Positions 11,456 to 24,686 of a stretch of 64,000 nucleotides of DNA are shown here, in pieces. The stretch spans positions 124,001-188,000 of the forward strand of contig JADLZK010008420.1 of NCBI GenBank assembly GCA_015847255.1, in the 5' to 3' direction. The position numbers and the translations under genes are program-made. The DNA is from Hyparrhenia diplandra (lineage: Eukaryota > Streptophyta > Magnoliopsida > Poales > Poaceae). Position 1 is the first letter of the stretch; every line of letters begins with the position of its first letter. A model generated the notes under the pieces. It worked only from the letters and a program-made list of their open reading frames with translations, was not told the origin of the DNA and searched no databases.

Positions 11456-14400
11456 ATGGGGTGTACTCAATCTGACAAGCTAACTTCTGACCTAAGAAAA
11501 CAACAACGTAGAGAGAGGTATGCTGCATTATCTCCTAATAAGAAGGAAGAAGTTCAGGCCAAAAGACGTGATCGTCGTAGTCGTCTAATTTCTTTGAAGG
11601 ACGAGGCTGGTTTATCAAAATTAGAGGAAGCTCGTGCTAAAAATCGTGAGTATCAACAAAATCATTTGGCCCGTTTGAAAGCTGAGGCTGATGCATCCAA
11701 ATTGGATGAAGCTCGGAATAAAAATTGTGAAAAACAACGCAAACGTCGGGTTCGTCTAAAGGCCAAGGTTGTTGCACCCAAATTAAGTTTGTCATCTAAA
11801 AGCATGGAAATTGATGAAATTGATACTAGAATGGACGGCGAAGGCAATTCTTCTAAAAGGAAACGGGACATGACTTCAAATGCTGATAATATAGGTATTT
11901 TGCTTTATTTTATCTTGTCCACTTTTGGTTTTGCTTTCTCTCTGAATTATTGGCAGCCTATTTTGGTGATGAAAAAAAAATATTTGTTGAGTATTATAGG
12001 TCAAAGCAGTAGAGATCAAGACACTCATGAAAAGCGCATGGCCAGGGAGAGATATAGACATGCAATGTCTGGTGATAGAAAGGATGAGATCCTAGAGAAA
12101 AAACGTGAATATCAACGTAACTATCGTGCTAAACTGAGGGTAGCTAAATTGAGTATTGTCACCAAATCTGAGAAATCCTTAGCATCAACCATAGGTATGT
12201 CAGGTATGATAGAAATTAATATACATGTGTAGTCTCAAGCATGTCACGTATAGTAATAATTTTTGCTTAATGTTTTCTGCTGTAGGTGTTGGCCGTGGTA
12301 AAAAAAAAGTTGATCATAAAGCATACGACTCTGGCATTTGGGAGCCAGAAGACACCTTGCATGGAATAGAGGGTATAAAATTAAACTATGTAATCACAAA
12401 TTACAAAAAATACATTGTATGTGCTATATATGAGTAACGGTTTGATATTTTTCAACAGAAAATGACTTAGATCAACATAACCCATATGAAGATGGCCCTG
12501 ACATCTATGATGATGATGAAGCTAGAATACTGAATGATAAAGGTGTCTTATATTATTATTTTCATTACTATTATTATTGTTGTTGTTGTTATTATTAGTA
12601 GTAGTATTACTATTATTATGGTCTTGCAAGCTTCAAAATTTTGATTTTTGGATGCAGATTTTCAATATGAGTTTTCTAGAGAACATGGAACAATAATAGA
12701 TGGCCAAGATCCTTATAACTTTGTGTATCTGGGTCTTCCCGAGACACATCATGTCTTGAAGAAAGTGCAAGACTGTTTTTATTGTCATGCAAAGAGGTTT
12801 GGAGGTGAAGGTCCTGCATTTTGTTGTCGGAACGGACGAAAGTTAATATATTTATACCAGAGGTCCCGGATGAGCTTCGGCCGATTGTTCACAAGTCAAA
12901 CTGATAAAGACGCGAAAAGCATTTCAGAAGCAACATCCGTTATTTCAATTCACACTTTTCTTTCACCAGCATGGGGGTTTCTATTGATCGCAGTTTGGCA
13001 ACAGCAAAGGGGGGATATATACATTTAAAGCTCATGGCCAAATTTATCATAAGTTGGATCAACTTGTGCCTGGTGCAAAGGGGCCACGTCACATGCAGTT
13101 GTACTTTTACGACACAGATGAGACTATGCATCATAGGATGAAAAGATCACCACACCTTGACTCCAATGTGATCCGTGACTCTATTGAACATCATGCAACA
13201 CAATCCTTATGTTCAGGCATTTCAAAGTCTTGGCACTCTTACAAACCTAGATTGCTATGCTATTGAGCTAAATACAAGTATTTCCGTTGACCAAAGAAGA
13301 TATAATGCACCTGCAATGGAGCAAGTGGCCGCTATTTGGTTTGATGGAAATGACCCACAACAAAGGTTTGAGAGAAGCATAGTCATTTACAAGAAAGAAA
13401 ATGAACCTCACTATATACAACCATACCATGGATGTTATGATCCATTAGGATATCCTATGTTCAATCCTAATGGTGAAACAGGATGGGAGGATAAGAAGAT
13501 TTTATATCAAGATGCATATGTAAAAACCGAAGAGGAAATATACTAAGCGTTCGAAAAAGGTGCTTTAATTTGTTGTTTGCATTAAAAATTTTACCCTTAG
13601 AAACTCATTAACAACTTATTACTAATTTTTCTTACTTTTATATAGGCCTAGAGCATATTGAGATCAATGATGTCTCTCGATACAAAAAGTAGATGAAGAA
13701 GAAGGTTATTTTCTTTTGTATTTCAAAATTTTATATATTTAAAATATTGTTACTGTTATTAATATTAATTCATCTTCAGCATGATGATGTTAGGATGCTT
13801 TAGCCACTGAAATAAAAATGAAGTTTAATGTATTTGTTGTTCGACCCGTAAATTTCGTGGTCACGTCGATACGTAAGCGCTAGGGAATATTTATGTTTCG
13901 GGCTTCAAATTCGTGAGGGAGAATTCAATGTTATGTTTCATGGTGGGAGGCTTTTCCAACAATGGCTTGTTGATATGTATGTCAAGGTGGAGTCAATGCG
14001 CTTAGATTGGTACTCAAAACCAAGCATCAAAATCTTATTCGTGGCCGATCTATACCGGGTTAAAAGTATTTGACATTAAAAGTTTCTTTTTCTAATTTCA
14101 AACCTAAGGAAATCTTATAAAATTTTTACACATATATTCAACAGGGCCTTCTAGACACTCTTGCTGCTGGAGAAGCACGTGCATCACAAGCTGGCCGTAG
14201 AATTGTGCTATCAAAAGATTTCCCCAGAAGTGACCGTGATGTCCACTTTCGAGGTATATGGATGCCATGGCTTTGATTACTTTCGATATGGAAAGCCAGA
14301 TTTTTTGTGACAATGACATCCAATCCATATTGGGATGAGATAGTAGAACGATTATTGCCCGGGACAAATGCCGCAAGATCGCCCAGATATAGTGGCGAGT

Positions 14401-14993
14401 ATATAGAGCAAAGCTACGAGACCTACGAGATTTCCTACTTAAAAACATCATTTGGGTAAGGTTGCTGCTTGGGCACATGTCACGAGTTTCAGAAAGGGGA
14501 TTACCACATGAACACTTCCTTTTGATTATGGAAGATGAGAGCAAAATACGTACTGAAGATTATGACAACTATATATCAGCAGAGCTTCCTGATCAAAAAA
14601 AATATCCGGAATTACATAGACTTGTGTGCAAACATATGATGCATGGACCATGTGGTGTCCTAAATAGTAAGTGCCCATGTATGATAGACGGTAAGTGTCG
14701 CTTTCATTACCCTCGTGATTTTTGTGAAGCCACCCTACAGGAAAGAACTCATATCCTATTTATAGAAGGAGAGATGATGGACAAAAAAGTGAAAATAAGA
14801 AAGGAATGGTTGGACAATAGATGGGTTGTCCCATATAATCCAGTCCTTCTAATGAGGTATAATTGTCATATCAATGTGGAAGTTTGCAGCAAAGATAAAG
14901 TCCGCCAAGTATCTATACAAAATATGTTTTTAAGGGCCATGACCGTGTTTCGCTTCGATAAATCAAGCTCAGCAAAAATACGAATGGACAACC
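11456..14993 (+). pseudogene. Helitron Rep region (Helitron_like_N), decayed
   Basis: The first part (11456-12237) encodes a lysine- and arginine-rich protein with repeats such as RERYAALSPNKKEE and RERYRHAMSGDRKDE, typical of the N-terminus of plant Helitron proteins. Further exons follow near 12290-12380, 12460-12540 and 12656 onward. The Helitron-like replication-initiator region is recognisable from FAVDTY-type text (13950-14090), FFVTMTSNPYW (14310) and the HUH-like motif RGLPHEHFLLIM near 14490. The segment that should hold the nucleophilic tyrosines (YLYK...YVFK near 14910) is split by a one-base shift. There are further frame breaks near 12850-13030, 13250 and 14270. The gene would nick and replicate the element in the nucleus; this copy cannot. 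It is cut at 14993 by the solo LTR. Confidence 0.85.
12541..12625. repeat. TTA/TTG trinucleotide microsatellite
   Basis: Imperfect runs of TAT, TTG and TAG triplets within an intron of the Helitron gene. Confidence 0.7.
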
Positions 14994-17748
14994 TGTAACA
15001 CCCCAAATTTTACAATTTTTGAAAATAGGATAAAATGATTTATTTATGCATTTTGTGAACATGCAAATTTAGGAAAATAATATTTTTTTATGAAAAATAA
15101 AATCAAATATAAGTTTTAGAAACATGTATGTTGCATTCATGCCGATGCATTTATCTCTTTTGTGATGATTGGTTTTGACTAAATTTGAAAAGGAATTCCA
15201 AATGCTTTTGAAATTGTATTTGCAAAAGTGTTTAAACAAAAGAAGTTGGAAAACCATTTCTTTTTCTCCTTTTTGGTCCAGCCGGCCATCATCCTTCATT
15301 TGCCGGCCCATCTCTTTTTTTATTGCTGGTACGTGAGCCATTTATCTTGGGCCACGGCCTGATTTTCCTAGCGAGCAGGCAGCCTGGCTCCTCCTTTCCC
15401 GTTCCTCGTCGATGCTACGCACGGCGTTGTCGCCGCTTGCACTCCCTCCGGTTGAATGTCGATTGATGGAGCTCTTGATGCCGCCTTGAAGCCACGAGTA
15501 GCAACGCCAGCGCCTGTCCGCATCCCCGCCTTGCCTATAAATTTTCCAGGCCGAGCTCCTCTGTTCCCCTTTGCTGTTGCCGCATACGTATGTCACCCCG
15601 CCACCACAAAAATCACTCGGTTTGGAGCCTAATCGACGCCGTGGTCGAGCCTTGATTCCTCGCAAGGTAAAACCGAAGCCGTAGGTGACTTCCTTCCTCG
15701 ATTTCGTCGTGTTTTTGGGATCGAATTTGACTCACCGGCGGCAACTTTTCTATACAGTCCGCCGGCGCTCGTCGTCCGTCGTCGCCGTGCCTTCCCGGTC
15801 GATGACATCCTCCTTTTCGAGTTCGCGGTATAACCCTCTGCATCCTTGTCCAATTTAATTTTGCATTACGACTCCGTATCGTTGATTGGGCGAGCTCAGT
15901 TCGTCGCCGTTCATGGCGCCGCCGTGGGTCTGCCGCTCGGCATGTCCCCGCCCTCGTTCTTGTGTTCGACCGAGTTCGCTTGACGCGTGCTGCACGCTGG
16001 TGCCCTCGGTTTCGATCGGGGTGCTCGGAAACGTCAAATCCGCGTGCGTCGCCGTGCTCTGGCCGCCGGCGATGGTGTCCACCGTGCCGGACTTTGTGTC
16101 CTGGTCGGTCTCCCCTCTCTCATTCCTCTTTCTTTTATTCTTTCTAATCTGAACCATCTATCATCCATCCAGCGGCTCCAGTTTGCAGATACCCTTTGGG
16201 TGTAATTTTTGTTTAAAGAGCCCGTCAGCTTTATATATTCCGGGTTCTTTTTATTTAAATCAGAAAATCCGTTGAGCGCATTTACAGAATTGCCACTGCA
16301 CTGTTTTACTCATAAAATGCCCATTTTAACTCCGAATCGATCCGTTCAAGTTGCGTTGGGTTCGTAATCTCGTCATTTACGTGTTTATGTAACTGTTAAT
16401 AAACTTTTCAAACTTTTAAATTTCGAGTTTGCATTTAATTTATTATTTTATTAGTGTTAATCTTGTTTAATTCGTATCTTTCACGTTGTAGCTCCGATTT
16501 TCGTGATCTTCGCCTGTGTGATCGTAGTGAAACGTAGATTTGTTTTATGAACCTTTTATATTGTTTTAATACTGTTGGTGTAATGTTCTAATATATTTCT
16601 ATTGTTTGCTTCGTGTATGATTGATTCTCGGATGCATGGTTGTGTGGTGCTTTGTGACGATGTCCGCTTGGTGAGTTTTACGTTGGTGGCCCGTAAGAAG
16701 AAGTTGGTAATCAAGAGGACAAAGTGAGCAGTTCGTGAAAGATCGTGAATTCTTTGAAGATCGGGATCCTCGGGAGTTCTTTTGAGGAATTAAATAAGAT
16801 GAAGGAATCTAAGCTAAGGCAAGTATAGTTTTGGGATATGTTAGCTTTTAAACCATGATCATATGACTTGAATGATGTTTATGCAATGAACTTTAAATGT
16901 GAATTGTTTAGCAACATGTGGACTTGTCTCGTAAGTGGTCACAGGGATAACAAAGATAAATTTGTGAGGGCTATATGGCTCGGCTTTAGCCGATCAAAGG
17001 ACCTCTTCTAACTTGTTAGAGGTTACCGAAAGGCAAAAAAGGGGAGTTTCGGGTTGGGTGTAGTGCGGTTCCCTGTCCATATGAGTATAGCCATTAGGGT
17101 ATTGTGCCATTTTTGGAAGGGGAGCTCTACATTCGCGGGGCTTTAAAACCTAGCAGCCCTACCCCGTTAGGCGACCCTTTGAAAGGCTTCATAGTGGTTT
17201 TTGTATTGGGCCTTGCAAACCCATACATTTAGAAATCACGACTCATAGTGAAAGTGTACACCTCGCAAGCAGAGTAAAATCGGTATATCACCCGTGCTCA
17301 CGGCCATGAGCGCCTTGGAACTCTTACATTAAAGATAACGACCTATGCTTGTTTAATAGCTCATAATTTATCGCTTATGCTCGCATTATTATGTTATAGT
17401 GATCATGGGTTATTGGTAAGGTATTGCCTTGCTATATTTGCTGACTTCGACATGGACTCATTCTTGCGATTTCCCACTCAAACCAGGAAGATTGCCTGAG
17501 TGCTAGAGTTTTGAAGGAGTCAGGCTTGTGATCAACTCCGCTTTGTCCCTCGTGGAGTAGAGGCTTCATCCCGGATCGGAGTGTCTTTCCGTTGTTCGTG
17601 CTTTGAGGTTAACTTTTATATTAAGTTCAAGTTATTTATTAAGCATTATGTTTTGATATTACCTTTAATTGTGACTATATGTGAGATTTGACTTCCTGGG
17701 CTCACATATGGTGTGTATCCTGGTTTTGTCCTTAAAACCGGTATTACA
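14994..17748 (+). mobile_element. Solo LTR (2755 bp) nested in the Helitron gene
   Basis: The element starts TGTAACACCCC and ends GGTATTACA, the TG...CA ends of an LTR with a short inverted repeat. It is flanked by a perfect 5-base target duplication, CAACC at 14989-14993 and 17749-17753. There is no internal retrotransposon coding region between, so it is a solo LTR left by recombination. A TATA-like box (CCTATAAATT) near 15535 on the plus strand, within GC-rich text, suggests its promoter and orientation. The TGTAACACC ends and the great length resemble LTRs of Tekay/Del-type gypsy elements, but that assignment is an inference. Open frames on either strand within it (15342-16205) are not recognisable proteins. 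Confidence 0.85.
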
Positions 17749-17753
17749 CAACC

Positions 17754-20168
17754 ACAAGTAATTAATGAGATTAAACAATATAGAAATGGAAGGTGTATAA
17801 CGGCTATAGAGGCAGTCTATAGATTATTTGGTTTTCCCTTGTATGATATGTCACCTTCTCGTGTTACAAATGCAAGTTCACCTTCCAGAAAGCATATGGT
17901 TGCCTACAAAGTTTGGGATAATCTCAAGGATGTTGTTGAAGATCCTAACTCTCAAAGGTCCATGCTTACGAGTATTTCAACACAAACATGCATAATCATG
18001 ATGCACAAAAATATTTATATAGAGAGTTCCCCGAGCACTTCACTTGGATGAAGTCGAGAAGTTTTGGAAACCCGAGAAAAAGGCTATCGATTGGAAGACT
18101 TGTGTACGCCCATCCCGGCCAAGGAGATTTTATACTATCTTCGCGGTGCTTCTTAACCATGTTAGGGCGCAACTTCATTCGAGCATCTTAGAAGTCGACA
18201 TGGAACTACATATGCAACATTTAGAGATGCTTGTGAGGCCATGGGATATGTGGAAACCGACAAGAGCCTAGATGATCGCTTTCACCGACCGCACAATTCA
18301 AGATGCCTTGTGCTCTAAGGAGGCTATTTGCAACTATCATAGTTTTCTCGTGAGTGTAGTAATGTTCGAGCTTTATGGGACAAACATATTGATTCTATGT
18401 TCGAGGATTATCGCCGCTCAAATTGCAACTCTAAAATGATTGAACAAATGGTGCTTAGAGATATATATATGCATGTTGAAGATATGGGTAGTGACATAGA
18501 CATCACAAAATATGGACTTCCCCGAACTAGATGCCTCGTAAATTGATAAATATTAGAAATCCCATTTTTTTAATAATTAATTGATTGATGCTTCTTATTC
18601 ATCATTTTCATTTTTACATGACCCTTTACACTTCATTTGATTATATAGGTGATAACATGTCAAGGGACCATTATAGAGAGCTTACGTAAGAAATGAATAT
18701 TGATATGAAGAAGATCATTTGAAAATGATAGAAACACTAAATGGTGAGCAACGCGGCCGCGTTCGATTTGATTATGAATCATGTGAAGAAGAATATTGGT
18801 CGTATTCTTTATTGATGGACCGGGAGGAACCGGCAAGACATATCTTTATAAGGCTTTGCTTGCAAAGGTGCGCTCCATGAATTATATATAGCAATTGCGC
18901 AGTACCACATCCGGTATTGCGGCAAGTATCATGCCCCGGCGGACGCATCGCGCACACTCCCGCTTCAAGATTCCCATAAAGATTGATAATAAAACTATGT
19001 GCAAAGCATTACAAAGCAAAGTGGTATCGCTGAATTACTTCGCATGGGGCTGCCTTGGTAATATGGGATGAAGTAGCCATGACAAAGAGAGAGGCAATAG
19101 AAACACTCGATAGAACATTGCGAGATATAATGGGTCTTAATCAACCTTTTGGTGGTAAGGTCATGTTGTTTGGAGGTGACTTGCACAAGTTCTTCCCCTG
19201 TTGTGATACGAGGAACAAGAGCACGGATCATTGACGCTACTTTACTAAAGTCATATATATGGGACAATGTTCGAAGGATTCGGCTTACCCAAAACATGCG
19301 AGCTAAAGATGATAGTTGGTATGCGAGTACTGTTAAGAATTGGGAACGGAATCGAGAAAACTTTTGGTGATAATTATGTTCAGTTGCCCGAGGATATCAT
19401 CATTGAATGGAGGCAAAATTCTAATAAGAATTCAAATAAAATAAGTTCAGAAGACAATTCAATTGACAACTTTATCGAAAAAGTGTTTCCCAAACTCGAG
19501 GCAAACCGTACTTCTGCAGATTATATGCGTGAACGTGCAATTCTTTCTACTACAAATGAGAATGTTGATGCAAAGTGAATGCAATAATGATTGAGATTTC
19601 TGAAAATGAGAAGGTATACTATAGTTTTGACTCGGTGGATGATGATACAAGGAACAATTACCCTCTTGATTTTCTAAATTCTATTGCACCTAATGGGTTG
19701 CCTCCTCATGAGCTTAAGGTTAAAAAAAGATTGTCCTGTTATCCTACTACGTAATCTTGATCCTCATAATGGTCTTTGCAACGGCACAAGGTTGGTCATT
19801 AGAGGATTTCGAGAACAATACAATTGATGCTGAAATAGTTAATGGAGATCATGCAGGAACTAGAGTATTCATACCAAGGATTCCCATGTCCCCTCTGAAG
19901 ACCTTACATTGCCATTCAAGTTCGTTTAAAGCAGCTTCCCAATAAGATTGAGTTTTGCAATGACAATAAACAAAGCTCAAGGTCAGACCATACCAAATGT
20001 TGGTGTTTATCTCCCTGAACCAGTTTTTCCCATGGACGGGTTATACGTAGCACTATCAAGAGGTGTTTCTCGTGAGTGTACATGGGTTTTGGCCAACACA
20101 AATAAGAATGTCGACCCGACTGGAAGGAGCACAAAAATATAGTCTTTAGAGATGTATTAGAGATGTGA
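17754..20168 (+). pseudogene. Helitron PIF1-type helicase region, decayed
   Basis: This continues the gene broken at 14993: the text INEIKQYRNGRCITAIEA directly follows the LTR and normally follows the MDN text that precedes it. Visible helicase motifs are Walker A DGPGGTGKTYLYKALLA near 18814, the Walker B/WDE region near 19055 (IWDEVAMTKREAI), FGGDLHKFFPVV near 19170, the RLTQNMRA motif near 19280 and the C-terminal SFAMTINKAQGQT and YVALSRGVSR motifs (19955-20075). In the family this superfamily 1B helicase is fused to Rep and unwinds DNA during rolling-circle transposition. At least six frame breaks are present (for example near 18050, 18900, 19200, 19575, 19725 and 20140), so no functional protein is expected. 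Confidence 0.85.
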
Positions 20169-23100
20169 CACCTGTACATTCAGTCATATCTTAGACATAT
20201 TTACTATCTTGTATCTTGGATTCTTGGCCGTTGAATAAAATTTGAAACATGTTGCCGTCATTGTGTATTGCTGGTACCATTACCACCATATATACAGATT
20301 TTACTTATTTCATCAAAACTTGTGTGGCTAGGTATATAAGGATTTGCTACAGTACCTCAAATAACCATGAACCATTCATTTAATTAGATCGGATGGTTAG
20401 GATCATTTATTACTTCCTAGGAGGTAAAAATTTGTCGCTCAAATGATACGTCGGTGCTGATATTCTTGACGTTTTTTTTTGACGAAGACAATATATTAGC
20501 TGTTGTATATACATATATACATGATAAACTTGCTATTTTTTATGGTAGTATACGCGACGCATGCCTGGATTCGCCCGGCTGTATGCAGCAGTGTGCAATG
20601 GACAAAAAGGATCAAGCGCGGTCAGCGCCCATTTTTGTTTCGCACACGATAGCGCACGGACGTCCGGAACCGCCCGCGCCGACGCGCCGGGTTAACCAGC
20701 CCATCGCCCACGATTAGGCATCTCCCATAGAATCAAAGCTAGCAGCCATTGCCCAGCGGTCATGGCCGCCCGCGTGGTGCTTCCTCTTCGCCAAAGTGTG
20801 TGGCGCCCGCTCTCTCCCTCCCCGGTGCAAGTTGTCCCACCGCCTCATCGCGATCCATCCTCCTCTCCCGCGTGAGGCACATCCGTAAGCCGCCGCCTCT
20901 CCCAACCACCGCTGCCCTTCCACCTCTTCCTCTCTCGCCCCATCGCCGGCTTGATTTAGATACGATATCAGCCGAGCTCGCATCATGTTGTAGGCAACGC
21001 CCCATGGGGCTTTATAGGATGGGCGCATGGCAAATGAAATGAGCCTAAATTATTATTGAAACATGTACGTTGTTGTTTCGCAACATAAGTTTATGTGCCT
21101 CGAAAACACTACCTAATTGTTGTTGGGACATAGTAGCAAAGCGGGCAAAGGGGCGACATGGGCGTTGCGGGCGACGCATGCAGGATTGATGGGCCCGCGG
21201 CCCAAAGGATGTGGGGTTCCGCACAAAGCAATGCGCTAATGAAACAAACCAGGATAACTGATGAGCATGTACAAATCTTTTGCAACATTGGTGATGAGCT
21301 ACCGAAACATACCTAGATCGTTGTTGAAACATGTATAATATCGTTGTTCAGACCTCAATAAGCAACCCCGCAACTTGGCCCGTGGCTCCGGGGGATGGAG
21401 ATGGGTGCAGGGCAGCCGGGCTTGCAACCGCCGCCGCCTCCAGTCCGATGCACTCCACTCGACCTCCCCGTCGGGGATGCAGATAGTGGTAGGGCAGCCA
21501 GCCTACTCCCCCTTCCCGCACACCACTTGCCGCCTCTAACCCGCACGCTCCGCCGACCTCCCCCACGCCCGAGAATGGAGATGGGGGCTGGCCTCTGCCC
21601 GCCGTAACACACACCGTAGGCGACGGGCAGGTGGCACGGAGTACGGTAGGCAGGTCGCGGAAGAGCACCGAGTATGCGACCCGACACGAGGCAGGCGAGC
21701 AGCAAGGAGCACCAAGGGTGCGAGTGGTTAACGCAGCAGCATGTGTTGCGCAACTTGGCCGCCCAATAATAGGGCAACAGGCGTCCGCACATCGACACTG
21801 ACCGATCGACGCTCACAATTAACTGTTTCTATTTTAAAAAAAATATTATTCCATTTTTTCTTTTTATTTATTTATTTAATTATAAAACCCTAAAAGATCG
21901 TTGTCTCTATATACTACTCCTCAAAAAGTATGAGAAAAGTACACCTTATGAAAAGTGCATGTATCTATACTCTATTCATGCTATAAACAAGTATACGAGT
22001 ATATTCATTTTTCCTATTAAAGAATGCATCAAAACTTTATTCACACAAAATTATATTATATGTATATACTAGCTACAAGCTTGGACAATATATAGTGTGT
22101 GTGTATATATACACACACACGCAACCGGCCAACAAGTTAAACAACATTAATCGTTTTCACGGGAGTTATCTAGCCACCGTTTAATTATATCACGTATTCC
22201 TGATAAATACTACTCCCAGCCCCCGGTAAACGAGGTACATTTACACACATAATATATTATAACATAATAATAGATATATGGTTAAATAAATGCATATAGT
22301 ATTTCTTTAAATTCAAACAAGTACATAACATGCACGTATATATGGCATGGATTGATTGGCTTCCTTTTACATACATGTATATATGCTACCAATCTTGCTT
22401 GTTGCTTGAAAGGAAATTGCATACGTTCTTTTATCCACGGCCACGTAGATCCTTATATTAATTGATTGCCATGAGTCAGTTTCCTACGTCAGTGCGCGTA
22501 ATAGAGTCTACGTTAGATTGGTCTATCAATTTTCCAGAATTACCTTTAATAATTGGCTAACTGCCTGTGATCGGTTACTGCTGTCACGAACCGTCGCGTG
22601 ACTTCGCATCCAACTTTTCCACCATGCCATGTTATACCAACCAAGGCCGCAAAATCGCCAGACCCCGACACTTTCCGCTCTGCCTCCAAGTCCTCGATCA
22701 CAACCGGCAGGTTTCCACTCGCCGGAGTACAGTCGCAAACAAACAACCATCACTGTTGTAGCGCCATTGCATCACGTGGCCCTGGCATCCCAAAGGGCCG
22801 CCGCCGACCGGCGGCGATGATGGCCGCGCCATTGCATCACGTGTCCCTGGCATCCCAAAAGGGCCGCCGTGGACCGGCGGCGATGATGGCCGCTGAGTCC
22901 GTGTCTCAAGGAGAAAACAATGGCGGGTTACCGTCGAAGGACGAGGTAATTAACAACTAAAACAATCATATCTCTTTCTTAATTTGCTTGCATGCAATTT
23001 CCTTGCATGGCCGGCTGGAGCACGTCGCACCTGTACGTGTGCAATTTCCTTGCATGACCGGCAGCGGCGAGCAGCCACGCACCGGTGTGCATGCGTAGAT

Positions 23101-24110
23101 CATCCACTTCGTCCACTAATTATTCCACGACGGGACGTGCTGTGCGCCGCATGACTTGGCATAGCGCGGATGCAAACACATACATTACTTAAGTAGAATT
23201 CTCAATCAGTTTCAATTCAAATACGAAGGATCTATTAAATTGATCTAGCCTTGAGTTTTAGTTAACTATCACATAAATTGATCTAGCCTTGAGGATATCT
23301 TATAATGAACTGCTTACTAACACATACATTACTTGCACGGTTGCTCTGCTTGCATGCTTTCAATTGAACACGACGATCTATACAAATTAAAATAATACAA
23401 TAATAATATTATAAGATATCCTCGCTTGGCACGTACACAAGAAGGCAGAGCAAAACAGCCGGCCATGTGTGCCTATGGTCCTTAGTAAATTGACTTGATG
23501 AATCACCATGATGTCATGCTTGCTAATTATGGCCCTATTCTTGTAGAAAAACAAAACAAGAAATACCACCAGTAAATATGTATACAAGCACACGATTTCA
23601 ATCGTCCATGTCTTAACCTGCGTGCAGGATTAAAAAGCCATTTTTGACCAACGAAAACTCAAAGTCACACACAAACCATCGAATATACTAAATTAAGCCA
23701 TGAATCAATTCTTGAACATGCATCTATAATGACGGGAGAAGCAAGCAGAAAACAAAGGCATGCACCTTTTGTGTGCAGTAATGAATATCAGTATGTATTC
23801 TTGCTTTTAGATGAAAATAATTGCATCAGTAAACCTTTCCTTTTTTTGTGTTCGGTAACGTATATCATTATGTATACTTGATTCGACATCAGAGATTGCA
23901 TACCCTATACGTAATTCTTGTCTCTCAAATTGATAAATTCTAATGGTCGTTCTACTTCTCTTATTTAAATTGTTAGTGTATAAACAGTAGTATATTAATT
24001 TTAATATTGTGACATATTGACTACTTAAAGTGTGGTTTATTTTGATATATCTCATATTGAGTTTCACCTCTGCAGCCTCTCCAACCACACTCACAAGACA
24101 TTTTTCAAAC
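20169..24110. other. Helitron H1 interior without recognisable genes
   Basis: Mixed AT-rich and GC-rich blocks (GC-rich at about 20560-21030, 21340-21800 and 22560-22900). Text with TTGTTGAAACATGT-like repeats occurs near 21050 and 21320. A self-complementary GTGTGTGTATATATACACAC run lies near 22095. I see no supported coding region; open frames in the GC-rich blocks overlap on both strands and look compositional. Confidence 0.5.
22765..22895 (+). repeat. Tandem duplication, two 65 bp units
   Basis: CATTGCATCACGTGGCCCTG starts the first unit at 22765 and a near-identical unit starts at 22830. Both contain CCGGCGGCGATGATGGCCGC. A CACGTG G-box core lies in each unit. Confidence 0.75.
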
Positions 24111-24114
24111 AAGA

Positions 24115-24387
24115 ATGAAGAGAAAGAGAACACAGGGAAGCGCGATCACAAACCACAAACAACCCAATAGACAATGCAAGAAATCTGTACCATCAGCCGC
24201 ATGCAACAACAAACAACCAGATACTTCCCAAACAAGCATGAAGCAAAAGACAACGCAGGGGAATGCAGCCAACCCGAAGCGTAGTAATAGACGTTGTAAG
24301 AAATTTGCACCCTTGCCAACTCCGTGTATCAACATACAACATGACGAATCAATACCCTTGTCAAACAAATGCAAAGCAAAAAGATAA
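24115..24387 (+). pseudogene. Basic, repeat-containing exon at head of protease gene
   Basis: Ninety codons that start MKRKRTQGSAITNHKQ and contain an internal repeat (NHKQPNRQCKK, PKRSNRRCKK, SNKCKAKR). It is strongly basic and could give nuclear targeting. Its position just before the Ulp1-like exons and its plus orientation suggest a 5' exon of that gene. Similar text near 26220-26300 (before the second protease copy) supports the idea that the block was duplicated. No domain is recognised. Confidence 0.4.
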
Positions 24388-24686
24388 GGGAATCAGCACC
24401 CTCGCAAACCACGCACACACGTCGCCGCATTGCTCACCATGTACAACTTCGTGTACGTCGCATCAACACTTAAGATTTTGATTTATTTACAAAAAAAGAT
24501 AAATGTTAGTTGTAATTATATATATTCTCATATAGGAAACACTTTTCTAAGTATCAATCCAACACAACAAAAAAACTAAATCATAAGACAAGTTAGTGTT
24601 TTTCCTCATGTTTCTTTCCACGGTATTTGATTTGAAGAAACTACTCTATGAATTGAATTTTTTTCTAACTTTTGTAGGCTGATGAT

